A stretch of DNA of 64,000 nt from Ferrovibrio sp041906005 (GTDB lineage: Bacteria > Pseudomonadota > Alphaproteobacteria > Ferrovibrionales > Ferrovibrionaceae). The translations under genes and the position numbers were made by a program. Each line of letters starts with the position of its first letter. Position 1 is the stretch's first letter. This document shows, one piece after another, positions 24,763 through 32,821 of the stretch. The notes under the pieces are model-generated. The model made no database searches and was not told the DNA's origin. It saw nothing but the letters and a program-made list of their open reading frames with translations. The stretch lies in contig NZ_JAYRJY010000001.1 of the NCBI RefSeq assembly GCF_041906005.1, forward strand, positions 2,170,001-2,234,000, in the 5' to 3' direction.

Positions 24763-27348
24763 ATGATGAATTCGCCCCTGCAGGCCAAGCTTTCCCCCAC
24801 CGCGACGCCGGTTTCGCCCGCGCCGGGGGAAGCCTATGACGAAATGGTCACCGGGCAGGGCGTGATCCGTCCGCATTGGCAGCCTCTGCTGGCGACGTTG
24901 AGCGAACTTGGCGCCGTCGGTCTGGCCGAACGCGCCGAACGCGGCCGACAGTATCTGGAAGACGAAGGCGTCACCTACAATCTCTACGAATTGCCTGGCA
25001 GCCCTGGGCCCAGCGGCGCGGCCATTGCGCCGCCCTTGCCGGAACAGCGTCCCTGGCGGCTCGATCCGGTGCCCGTGCTGCTGTCGGCAGAGGAATGGGC
25101 CAGCATCGAGGTCGGCCTGATCCAGCGCGCCCGCCTGCTCGATACGCTGTTGCGTGATCTCTATGGCCCGATGGACCTGCTGACGCAGCATCGCCTGCCG
25201 CCGGCTTTGGTCTACGGCCATCGCGATTTCCTGCGCGCCGCGCGCCGCACCGATGGTCAGCCGCCCAATCAGTCTTCCGGCCGCATGCTGCAGCATTATG
25301 CCGCCGAACTGGTGCGTGGACCGGATGGCATCTGGCGCGTGATCGCCGACCGCACCCAGGCGCCGGCCGGCGCGGGTTATGCGCTGCAAAACCGCCGCGT
25401 GATGTCGCGTCTGCTCGGCCAGGCTTTGCGGCAATGCCGTGTGCGGCCGCTGAATGCCTATTTCGAATACTGGCAGGCCGATCTGGCGGCCCGCGCACCG
25501 CAGCAGACCGACAATCCGCGCGTCGTTCTGCTCACTCCGGGCCCATACAACGAGGCCTATTTCGAGCATATCTATCTGGCACGCGAACTGGGCGCGACGC
25601 TGGTAGAGGGCGCCGACCTCACCATGCGCGATGGCCGCATCTTCATCAAAACCCTGGCCGGTCTTGAACCGGTGGATGTGATCCTGCGCCGGCTGGATGG
25701 CGAATGGTGCGATCCGCTAGAGCTGCGCGCCGATTCGACATTGGGCGTCGTCGGCCTGATGCAGGCTTTGCGCGATGGCCAGGTCAATATCAGCAATGCC
25801 ATCGGCAGCGGCCTGGCCGGTGCCCCGGCCCTGCAGGCTTTCCTGCCGAAACTGAGCGAGCATCTGCTGGGCGATGAACTGTCGCTGCCGTCGATCGCCA
25901 CCTGGTGGTGCGGCCAGGCCTATGCGCTAAAGGAAGTGGAGGCGCGTTTCGACGATCTGGTGGTGCGCAGTGCCCACGGCCTGAACGACCGGCCCGTGGT
26001 GGTCGCCTCTCTGCCTGAAGCCGAACGCGCCAGCTTTCTGGCCCAGATCAAGGCGCGGCCCGGCGATTACGTGGCGCAGGAACGCATCACGCCATCCGTC
26101 TCGCCCGGCCTGGGCGAAAAGGGACTGGAGCCGCAGCCCATCCTGCTCCGCGTGCAGGTGGTGGCCGATGGCGAGGATTATGTGGTGATGCCGGGCGGCC
26201 TGGCGCGCGTGCCCAGCAGTAACGATCCCTTTGCCGCCACCTTGCAGCGCGGCGGCATCAACAAGGATGTCTGGGTGGTGGCCAAGGATCAGGGCCCCAC
26301 TGTGATTCGCGGCACGGCGACGCGCCAGCGGCTCGCGCTACGCCGCTCCTCCGGCACGTTGCAAAGCCGCGTCGCCGACGATCTTTACTGGCTCGGTCGC
26401 AGCGTCGAACGGCTGGATGGCGGCGCGCGATTGCTGCGCGCCGTGTTGTCGCGCGTGGTCGGCGAATTCTCCTCGGCCCGCGATCTGGTCGAGATGGCGG
26501 TGCTGGCACGTGCCATGGCGCGTTGTGGCCTGCTGGATCAGAAAGCCGCCGCCGCGCCGCCGGATTCGGCTTTGTTCGTCGGCAGCATCACGCGGGCCTG
26601 CGCGCCCAGCCAGTTGCTGGGCCAGACCATCGACGGCATCGAGCGTCTGGCCGCCGTGTCGCGCCACCGTTTCTCCGCCGATATGTGGCGCATGCTCAAC
26701 CACCTGCTGGGTGAATTGCGCATCAGCCAGCCGGCGGCAACCGGCGATGCCGATGCCATGCTGGAATTCTGCGACCAGATGATCCGCGCCACGGCCGCCA
26801 TCGCCGGCATGCTGGCCGAACATATGACGCGCGGTTCGGGTTGGCGCTTCATCGATTTCGGCCGCCGGCTGGAGCGGGCCATCTTCATTGCCCGCAGCGT
26901 TTCGGCCGCCACCACGGTTCTGAGCCAGAATAGCGAATCCGCCTTCCGCGTCGCACTCGAGGTCAGCGATTCCACGCTCACCTACCGACGCCGCTACCGT
27001 GCCGCCCTGCAGGCCGCCGCCGTGTTCGATCTGCTGCTGCTGGATGGCAGCAATCCCCATGCGCTGGCTTTCCAGCTGCAGACGATGGCGCAACACCTGG
27101 ATGCTCTGCCCAATCCCGATGCGCCGCCGCGCGGCGCCGATTGCCTGGCGCTGGCCAAACCCTTTGCCGACCTGGTGGCGCTGTTCGACCGCGACGAGAT
27201 TTCGCGCGATGACATGGCGCAGCTCAGCGCCCGCCTGCGCGGTAGCCTGGATGCCACCTGCGACGCGTTGATGGATGTCTCGGATCAGCTCTCGCGCAGC
27301 TATTTCAGCCATGTGCAGGTGGCGCGCGCCTTCGGGTTCGGCTCATGA
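24763..27348 (+). CDS. Fused circularly permuted ATP-grasp (type 2) and alpha-E domain protein
   Basis: An 861-residue protein joining two units often encoded separately. Residues about 60-530 are the circularly permuted ATP-grasp (WRLDPVPVLLSAEEWASIE, GSDN-like RVVLLTPGPYNEAYFEH, SIATWWCGQ, VVMPGGLARV), predicted to form amide bonds with ATP. Residues about 545-855 form the all-helical alpha-E domain (LQSRVADDLYWLGRSVERLD, WRFIDFGRRLERA, LTYRRRYRAALQ). Tandem ATGs lie at 24763 and 24766. The gap to the DUF2126 gene is 22 bases, so they form one operon. The family is bioinformatically predicted to modify peptides; direct biochemistry is sparse. Confidence 0.9.
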   Translation: MMNSPLQAKLSPTATPVSPAPGEAYDEMVTGQGVIRPHWQPLLATLSELGAVGLAERAERGRQYLEDEGVTYNLYELPGSPGPSGAAIAPPLPEQRPWRLDPVPVLLSAEEWASIEVGLIQRARLLDTLLRDLYGPMDLLTQHRLPPALVYGHRDFLRAARRTDGQPPNQSSGRMLQHYAAELVRGPDGIWRVIADRTQAPAGAGYALQNRRVMSRLLGQALRQCRVRPLNAYFEYWQADLAARAPQQTDNPRVVLLTPGPYNEAYFEHIYLARELGATLVEGADLTMRDGRIFIKTLAGLEPVDVILRRLDGEWCDPLELRADSTLGVVGLMQALRDGQVNISNAIGSGLAGAPALQAFLPKLSEHLLGDELSLPSIATWWCGQAYALKEVEARFDDLVVRSAHGLNDRPVVVASLPEAERASFLAQIKARPGDYVAQERITPSVSPGLGEKGLEPQPILLRVQVVADGEDYVVMPGGLARVPSSNDPFAATLQRGGINKDVWVVAKDQGPTVIRGTATRQRLALRRSSGTLQSRVADDLYWLGRSVERLDGGARLLRAVLSRVVGEFSSARDLVEMAVLARAMARCGLLDQKAAAAPPDSALFVGSITRACAPSQLLGQTIDGIERLAAVSRHRFSADMWRMLNHLLGELRISQPAATGDADAMLEFCDQMIRATAAIAGMLAEHMTRGSGWRFIDFGRRLERAIFIARSVSAATTVLSQNSESAFRVALEVSDSTLTYRRRYRAALQAAAVFDLLLLDGSNPHALAFQLQTMAQHLDALPNPDAPPRGADCLALAKPFADLVALFDRDEISRDDMAQLSARLRGSLDATCDALMDVSDQLSRSYFSHVQVARAFGFGS

Positions 27349-27358
27349 CGGGGTCGCC

Positions 27359-28243
27359 ATGAAATATCGCCTGCGCCATACCACGTCTTACAGCTATTCC
27401 TGGGCGGTCGATATCTCGCATCATCTGCTGCATCTGGCCTTGCCAGAGTTGCCGCGCCAGCGGGTGAAATCCTGCATCGTCACCACCAATCCCAATGCCG
27501 GGCGAATCGCGGCCCAGGTCGATCATTTCGGCAACCGCATCGCCAACCTCACCATCGATGCGCCGCATACCCGCTTCGATGTCGAACTGCGCGCCGAGGT
27601 GGAGGTCGATCCCTGGTCGCCGCCGGATCCGAAAGCCACGCCGGCCTGGGAGGATATCCGCGAGGCGCTCTGCGGCGACGGTTTCCCCGAGCCGGTGCGC
27701 GAAAGCGAATTCGTCCATGACTCGCCGATGGCGCAGGCCAGTGACGAGGCGCTGGCCTATGCGCAGGCCAGTTTCGCGCCGCGCCGCCCGATCCTGGATG
27801 CCGTGGTCGATCTCACCAGCCGCATCTATCGCGACTTCCGCTATGATCCGGCCGCCACCGAGGTCTTTACCCCGGTGGCGGCCGTGATGCAGAAGCGTGC
27901 CGGTGTGTGCCAGGATTTCGCCCATCTGCAGATCGCCATGCTGCGTGGCCTCGGGCTGGCCGCCCGTTATGTCTCGGGCTACATCCGCACGCTGAAGTCG
28001 GGCGACAATGCGGCAACCGGCCTGCGCGGTGCCGATGCCAGCCATGCCTGGATCTCTGTCTGGTGCGGGCCATCGCTGGGCTGGATCGATCTCGATCCCA
28101 CCAACAACCTGATCTGTTCCGACGAGCATGTGACGGCGGCCATCGGTCGCGATTACGGTGATATCAGCCCGGTGCGCGGCGTGGTGCTGGGTGGCGGGCC
28201 GCATCGCGTGGGCGTGGCGGTTGAATTGCTGCCGGTCGGCTGA
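27359..28243 (+). CDS. Transglutaminase-like cysteine protease family protein
   Basis: A 294-residue protein of the bacterial transglutaminase N plus core type. It begins MKYRLRHTTSYSYSW and carries the triad Cys 184 (AGVCQDFAHLQ), His 229 (DASHAWISVW) and Asp 246 (DLDPTNN). These proteins are predicted peptidases or amide hydrolases rather than cross-linkers. The start is 10 bases after the ATP-grasp/alpha-E stop. In the usual neighbourhood a proteasome-like (Anbu) protease follows; here the next gene is an unrelated 109-residue protein. Confidence 0.92.
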   Translation: MKYRLRHTTSYSYSWAVDISHHLLHLALPELPRQRVKSCIVTTNPNAGRIAAQVDHFGNRIANLTIDAPHTRFDVELRAEVEVDPWSPPDPKATPAWEDIREALCGDGFPEPVRESEFVHDSPMAQASDEALAYAQASFAPRRPILDAVVDLTSRIYRDFRYDPAATEVFTPVAAVMQKRAGVCQDFAHLQIAMLRGLGLAARYVSGYIRTLKSGDNAATGLRGADASHAWISVWCGPSLGWIDLDPTNNLICSDEHVTAAIGRDYGDISPVRGVVLGGGPHRVGVAVELLPVG

Positions 28244-28302
28244 TGCCCTGGCCGAAAGGCCGGTGCGCTCCATCTCATTCCCGTCATTGTTCGAGGTATG
28301 CC

Positions 28303-28632
28303 ATGGCCACCCATATGCCCTATACCGCCCGCACCAGCAGCGGCGATGTTTTCGAGATAAGCTTTCCCCTGCATGCCGAAACCGGATCGGCCATGCGCGT
28401 CAGCCAGCTGCTTACGGCCATTCTGGAAACGCTGGACCGCGAAATCGCTATCCTGGGCGAGACCAGCAATGGCGATGTGCTGCAGGCGTTGAGCATGGCC
28501 AGCGCGATCCGCGCCGCCATGATCCATGCACCGCTGCCCGTTACCCAGCGGCTGGCTACACAACTGCAGGCCACGGCTCTGCGCGCGATGGAGCATGCCG
28601 AACGCCGTACGCCCCAGGCAGGCCACGCGTGA
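28303..28632 (+). CDS. Small protein of unknown function in the ATP-grasp/transglutaminase operon
   Basis: A 109-residue soluble protein not assigned to any family. It has no signal peptide or membrane span. After a short N-terminal strand region (YTARTSSGDVFEISF) it is mostly predicted helix: MRVSQLLTAILETLDREIAI and DVLQALSMASAIRAAMI. The tail is polar. It lies 59 bases after the transglutaminase and 8 bases before DUF3429 on the same strand. The position suggests an accessory or substrate-like component, but nothing in the sequence shows a catalytic function. Confidence 0.65.
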   Translation: MATHMPYTARTSSGDVFEISFPLHAETGSAMRVSQLLTAILETLDREIAILGETSNGDVLQALSMASAIRAAMIHAPLPVTQRLATQLQATALRAMEHAERRTPQAGHA

Positions 28633-28640
28633 GGCGGATC

Positions 28641-29066
28641 ATGTCCGAGCGTATGCCGCGGATGGCGCTGTGGCTCGGGGCCGCAGGCGCACTGCCATTC
28701 ATCGGCCTGGCGCTGGCGGTGCGGTTTGCGCCGGTGCCGGGCAATTTCGTCGCCGAAACCCTGCTCACTGGCTATGGCATCACGATCCTGAGTTTCATGG
28801 GTGGGGTACATTGGGGCCTGGCGATGCGCGACCATCGCCCGCGCCAGTATGCCGCCAGCGTGTTGCCGGCGCTGTATGCCTGGCCAGCCTTGTGGCTGTC
28901 GGCGGAAACCGGCTGGCTCTATCTCGCCGCCGGTTTCGTGCTGCTGCTGGTCTTCGACTTCTGGGCCGGCCTTCGCGGATGGACGCCGTTCTGGTATGCC
29001 CGGCTGCGCCCGCCGCTAACACTAGCGGCCTCCGGCAGTCTGCTGTTTGCCGCTCTGCTGGCCTGA
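28641..29066 (+). CDS. DUF3429 family membrane protein
   Basis: A 141-residue protein with four or five hydrophobic spans: MALWLGAAGALPFIGLALAV, GYGITILSFMGGVHWGLAM, ASVLPALYAWPALWL, YLAAGFVLLLVFDFWAGL and LTLAASGSLLFAALLA. The order of a short span pair, the GGVHWGLAM motif and WYARLRPPLTL matches DUF3429 proteins, whose role is unknown. It ends the co-directional run that starts at 21411. The next 369 bases are gene-free. Confidence 0.8.
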   Translation: MSERMPRMALWLGAAGALPFIGLALAVRFAPVPGNFVAETLLTGYGITILSFMGGVHWGLAMRDHRPRQYAASVLPALYAWPALWLSAETGWLYLAAGFVLLLVFDFWAGLRGWTPFWYARLRPPLTLAASGSLLFAALLA

Positions 29067-29170
29067 TCAGTTTGCCAGTCTGCCTTGCCCGTGGGCAGGC
29101 CGTGTGCGCCATCGCCCGCTTCTTACGCATGAACCCGGTGCAACGTGGCGTTCACCCCCTGGAATCCGCC

Positions 29171-29333
29171 TGCTGGCACTGGCATGAAACCTGCTTTGTA
29201 TCTGCCAGCATCCGGTGCCGAGGCGCATCGGGCTGCGAGTATCCCCGGCCCTGGGTCTCTCACGGCCGGGTGGCGAGACGGACACTTGCGCCGGCCGTCC
29301 CGGGTTTCCCCGGGCACTGCCGGCGCTCTTTTT
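29171..29333 (+). other. Structured gene-free region: four consecutive hairpins ending in a terminator
   Basis: The 369-base gap 29067-29435 has no credible gene. It contains TGCTGGCA/TGCCAGCA (29171-29178 with 29203-29210), a 7-bp hairpin CCGGTGC/GCATCGG-type (29212-29231), CCCGGCC/GGCCGGG (29244-29270) and then the terminator hairpin at 29288-29326. An alternative stem GTCTC/GAGAC (29255-29279, extended by CAC/GTG) excludes the third hairpin. This could be a small RNA or a switchable leader for the glutathione transferase gene, or only the tail of the upstream operon. It did not match any riboswitch class I know. Confidence 0.4.
29288..29333 (+). terminator. Strong intrinsic terminator
   Basis: GCGCCGGC (29288-29295) pairs with GCCGGCGC (29319-29326). 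An inner self-complementary stem CCCGGG-TTTC-CCCGGG (29299-29314) lies inside, and TCTTTTT follows at 29327-29333. It is oriented for plus-strand transcripts and lies about 100 bases before the glutathione transferase start. Confidence 0.8.
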
Positions 29334-29435
29334 CCAGCTCGTTTCGTCGTATCGGTTTGTATTGTTGCAATTGTCTGCATGGCGTCGCTGGCGTCCGGCC
29401 GCTAGTCTGCCGGTCAACGTCAACGAGGAAACCCC

Positions 29436-30044
29436 ATGAAGCTCTATTATTCCCCCACCTCGCCCTATGTGCGCAAAGTGGTCATCCTGGCTCTTGAAAC
29501 CGGCCTGGATGCGAAGATCCAACGCATCCCTGCCGCCACCACGCCGGTCGCGCAGAATCCCGATGTGGCAAAAGCCAATCCGGTTGCCAAGGTGCCCACC
29601 CTGGTCACCGACGATGGCCTGCATCTCTTCGACAGCCGCGTGATCTGCGAATATCTCGACACGTTGCATGCGGGCAGGAAGTTCTTCCCCGCCGATGCCT
29701 CGCGCTGGGCCGTGCTACGCCAGCAGGCGTTGGGTGATGGCCTGCTCGATGCCGCCTTGCTGGTACGCTACGAGGGATTCCTGCGGCCGGAAGACAAGCG
29801 CTGGTCCGACTGGGCCGACGGCCAGATGAAAAAGGTGCTGGGCGCCATGGCCGAAATCGAAAAGCTGGCGCCGTCATTTGGCGACCGCGTCGATATCGGC
29901 ACGGTGACGATCGCCTGCGCGCTCGGCTATCTCGATTTCCGCTTCGGCGACATGAACTGGCGGCAGAAATACCCGCAGACCGCGGCCTGGGCACAGCGTT
30001 TCTTCGAGCGGCCCTCGGTGAAGGCCACGGTGCCGGTGGGCTGA
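29436..30044 (+). CDS. Glutathione S-transferase family protein
   Basis: A 202-residue cytosolic protein. The N-terminal thioredoxin-like domain has MKLYYSPTSPYVRKVVIL (the SPYVRK active-site segment), NPVAKVPTLVTDDG (cis-Pro) and LFDSRVICEYLD, the glutathione-binding Asp-Ser-Arg motif. The helical C-terminal domain has the family's late GTVTIACALGYLDFRF. The start is supported by GAGGAAA upstream. Substrate and precise class (Beta or Nu-like) cannot be settled. It is monocistronic, between the terminator region and the convergent EF-G paralogue. Confidence 0.92.
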   Translation: MKLYYSPTSPYVRKVVILALETGLDAKIQRIPAATTPVAQNPDVAKANPVAKVPTLVTDDGLHLFDSRVICEYLDTLHAGRKFFPADASRWAVLRQQALGDGLLDAALLVRYEGFLRPEDKRWSDWADGQMKKVLGAMAEIEKLAPSFGDRVDIGTVTIACALGYLDFRFGDMNWRQKYPQTAAWAQRFFERPSVKATVPVG

Positions 30045-30062
30045 TTCAGGCCGCGGCGGAGG

Positions 30063-32099
30063 TTATGCTGCCAGGGCGCGGCGGCGATCCTCCACCACGC
30101 GGTCGGCCAGTTTACCCGCCAGTTCCTGAAGATGGTCGAACCGCGCGGTGAAGCCGCCGACCCCCAAAGTCATCGAGCGCAGCTCCACGGCCAGGTCGTG
30201 CATCTCGGCCTCTGGCAGATAGCAATCGATCTGGTCCCAGCCCGGCCAGTCCTCGCGGGCCGCGATGCCCAGAATCTGTCCGCGCCGCGACGACACGATG
30301 GCATGCACCTTCGCGGTATATTCGTTCGGCACGGTGAAGGTGACCGACTGGATCGGCTCCAACAGCACTGGCGCGCATTTCGGCAGGCCCTCGGCCATCG
30401 CCAATCCGCCTGCGGTGCGGAACGCCTGATCGGAGGAATCCACCGAATGATACTGGCCGTCGGTCAGAGTCACCGTCACGTCGACGACGGGGAACCCCAG
30501 CGGGCCACGCTGTAGCGCTTCGCGGATACCATCATCCACGGCGGGGATGAAATTTTTCGGAATCGCACCGCCGACGATCCGGTTGACGAAGGCATAGCCG
30601 GCCCCGCGCGGCTGCGGCGCAATTTCCACCTTGATATCGGCGAACTGGCCATGACCGCCCGATTGCCGCTTGAAGCGCGCATGCTGCTGCGTGCCGTGGC
30701 GGATCGTTTCCTTGTAGGCCGTCAGCGGCGCGCTGCCATGTACGCCCACATTGAAACGCTGCTGAAGTTTGTCGAGGCTAAGCTTGAGGTGGATTTCGCC
30801 CTGGCCTTTCAGCAGCAATTGCCCCGCCGTCTGTTCGATCACCAGGCTGGGATCCTCCTCGCGCAGTTTGGCCAAAGCCGCGGTCAGTTTCACTTCGTCC
30901 TTGCGGTCGGTGGTGTGCAGGGCCATGGCATGCACCGGCGGTGCCGGGTCGGGCCAGTCGACGATGGCGCGGCCCTGGCCTTCGGCATTCAGCGTCTGGC
31001 CGGTGGCGATGTCGTCCAGCCGCCCAAGACCGACAATATCGCCGGCCTGCGCCTGCGTGGCCTTTTCCACATGATTGCCCATCAGGCGATACAGGCCGCC
31101 CAGCCGTTTGCCGCCCAGCATGGCATTTTCGACGATGCTGCCCTGCCAGAGGCGCGCCAGGCTCAGCTTGCCCGTATGGGCCTGATGCAGCGTCTTGAAC
31201 ACCGTGGCGCTCAAAGCCCCGCCATCGGCATTCACATCCAGCCGCGTGGCGGTGGCATCGTGATGCGGCGCCTCGTGGCGCAAGGCTTTCCACAGGCGCT
31301 GCACGCCGTTGCCACGTTCGGCCGAGCCGAAGAAGACCGGCACGATCAGGTCGTTGGCCACGTCCTTACGCAGCAGGGCATAGATATCCTTCGGTGCCGG
31401 GGCGCGATCCTCCAGCAATTGCTCCAGCAATGCGTCGTCGAAATCGGCGATGGCTTCCAGCATCTGCTGCCGTGCCTCGCTTTCGCGCGGGCGAATATCG
31501 GCCGGCATCTCGATCAGGTCGGAGGGCTTCTGCTCGCCATAGCGATAGGCGCGCTCCGATACCAGATCGACATAGCCGGTGATCGTATCGTTCTCGCGGA
31601 TCGGCACCTCGCGCAGCACCAGCGGCCGGCTGGACACCTGCTGCAATGCGGCCAGCAGGTCGCGCATGCGGATGCTCGTTTTATCGAGCTTGTTGACGAA
31701 CAGCAGATGCGGGATGCGCCGCGCATCCAGGAATTTCAGCAAGGGTGCCAGCGTCACCGCGCGGGCCGGATCGGGCTCCACCACCACGATGGCGATATCG
31801 GCCACCATCAGCGCACTGAAGCTCTCCTGTGCCAGTTCCACCGAGCCGGGGCAGTCAAGCAATATCCAGGGCTCGCCGAGAAAATCGCAATGCGCCAGGT
31901 TAGGTTCCACGGTCATCTGTCGGCTGCGCGCTTCTGCGGACGCGTCGCCGACCGAGGTGCCGGCCGCCACGGAACCTTTGCGCGGAATCGCGCCGGCGGC
32001 GAACAGCAGGGCTTCAAGCAGAGTGGTCTTGCCGGCCGTGTATGGACCGACAATAGCGACGACCCTGGGATGGGAAGATGAGGAGGATGCATTCGGCAT
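30063..32099 (-). CDS. Elongation factor G-like translational GTPase paralogue
   Basis: A 678-residue EF-G-type GTPase with all domains (GTPase, II, III, IV, V), slightly shorter than canonical EF-G (about 690-700). Motifs are G1 GPYTAGKTT (18-26), G3 DCPG (82-85) and G4 NKLD (136-139). The residue after G3, a catalytic His in EF-G (DTPGH), is Ser 86 here (DCPGSVE). Domain IV keeps GGHGQFADIKVE. The N-terminal 10 residues are Ser-rich. The ATG at 32099 is preceded by GGAGA; an in-frame extension upstream has no such site. It is a paralogue without neighbouring rpsL/rpsG/tuf, so it is unlikely to be the main translocase and is more likely a stress or auxiliary factor. Confidence 0.9.
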   Translation of the reverse strand: MPNASSSSSHPRVVAIVGPYTAGKTTLLEALLFAAGAIPRKGSVAAGTSVGDASAEARSRQMTVEPNLAHCDFLGEPWILLDCPGSVELAQESFSALMVADIAIVVVEPDPARAVTLAPLLKFLDARRIPHLLFVNKLDKTSIRMRDLLAALQQVSSRPLVLREVPIRENDTITGYVDLVSERAYRYGEQKPSDLIEMPADIRPRESEARQQMLEAIADFDDALLEQLLEDRAPAPKDIYALLRKDVANDLIVPVFFGSAERGNGVQRLWKALRHEAPHHDATATRLDVNADGGALSATVFKTLHQAHTGKLSLARLWQGSIVENAMLGGKRLGGLYRLMGNHVEKATQAQAGDIVGLGRLDDIATGQTLNAEGQGRAIVDWPDPAPPVHAMALHTTDRKDEVKLTAALAKLREEDPSLVIEQTAGQLLLKGQGEIHLKLSLDKLQQRFNVGVHGSAPLTAYKETIRHGTQQHARFKRQSGGHGQFADIKVEIAPQPRGAGYAFVNRIVGGAIPKNFIPAVDDGIREALQRGPLGFPVVDVTVTLTDGQYHSVDSSDQAFRTAGGLAMAEGLPKCAPVLLEPIQSVTFTVPNEYTAKVHAIVSSRRGQILGIAAREDWPGWDQIDCYLPEAEMHDLAVELRSMTLGVGGFTARFDHLQELAGKLADRVVEDRRRALAA

Positions 32100-32377
32100 G
32101 GCGGTCTCCCTGTCTGTCTCCGAACTGACTGCTGCGTGTGACGACGCGGCAAGCCTGGCGGCTGCGACTGTGATGGGGACCGGTTCTGCTGCCGGCCCTT
32201 GGGAACGCGGCACTCAACCCTCTGGCGACAGGATTCCACAAGCCCGGCACCCGCGATAGCGATCATTTCGGCATGCTGGCGGGCATGGCGTCACAGCCCT
32301 CTTGTTATTTTAGAAACGTCTAATATATATAGGAAAAGCCGCCGGCCTCACGCCTGGTGGCCGCCGAGGGCTTTCGC

Positions 32378-32821
32378 ATGACGAATCAGGTTCTTATTCC
32401 CTGTCCCCATTGCAACACGGTGAACCGCTTGGCGCCGGAGCGTTTGGCCGACCATGGCAAATGCGGCAAATGCGGCCAGCCGCTTTTTGCCGGCCAGCCG
32501 CTCACGCTGACCGCCGCCAATTTCGAACGCCATGCCGGTTCGGCCGACTTGCCTTTGCTGGTGGATTTCTGGGCCGCCTGGTGCGGCCCCTGCCGCATGA
32601 TGGCGCCAGTGATCGACCAGGCAGCAGAAGCTTTCGAACCGCGCCTGCGCGTGGGCAAGCTGGACACCGAAGCCGAGCAGGGCCTGGCGGCGCGGTTCAA
32701 CATCCGCTCGATCCCCACACTGGCTTTGTTCCGCAGCGGCCGCGAGATCGCGCGCATCAGTGGCGCCATGCCGCTGCCGCAGCTCACCCGCTGGATCGAG
32801 CAGAGCCTGGCGGCGACCTAG
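32378..32821 (+). CDS. trxC: Thioredoxin 2 (zinc-binding)
   Basis: A 147-residue protein with an N-terminal zinc ribbon (CPHC and CGKC pairs, residues about 8-30) followed by a thioredoxin fold with the active site WCGPC (near residue 71) and the cis-Pro loop SIPTLALF. TrxC is an oxidative-stress-linked disulfide reductase. The start MTNQVLIPCPHC at 32378 matches the family. The 278-base gap to the divergent EF-G paralogue includes an AT-rich stretch (about 32310-32335) that may hold a promoter. The 3' end overlaps the convergent isochorismatase gene by 4 bases. Confidence 0.95.
   Translation: MTNQVLIPCPHCNTVNRLAPERLADHGKCGKCGQPLFAGQPLTLTAANFERHAGSADLPLLVDFWAAWCGPCRMMAPVIDQAAEAFEPRLRVGKLDTEAEQGLAARFNIRSIPTLALFRSGREIARISGAMPLPQLTRWIEQSLAAT

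Noticed and set aside
28303..28632. The small gene as an Anbu protease replacement
   Set aside because: Too short and without an N-terminal nucleophile or proteasome-fold motifs.
29145..29405. Short open frames in the structured gap
   Set aside because: No ribosome binding site, no family resemblance, and they run through the terminator hairpin.
29067..29435. Possible cobalamin or other known riboswitch before the glutathione transferase gene
   Set aside because: No B12-box or other consensus core was found on either strand; only generic hairpins and a terminator are present.
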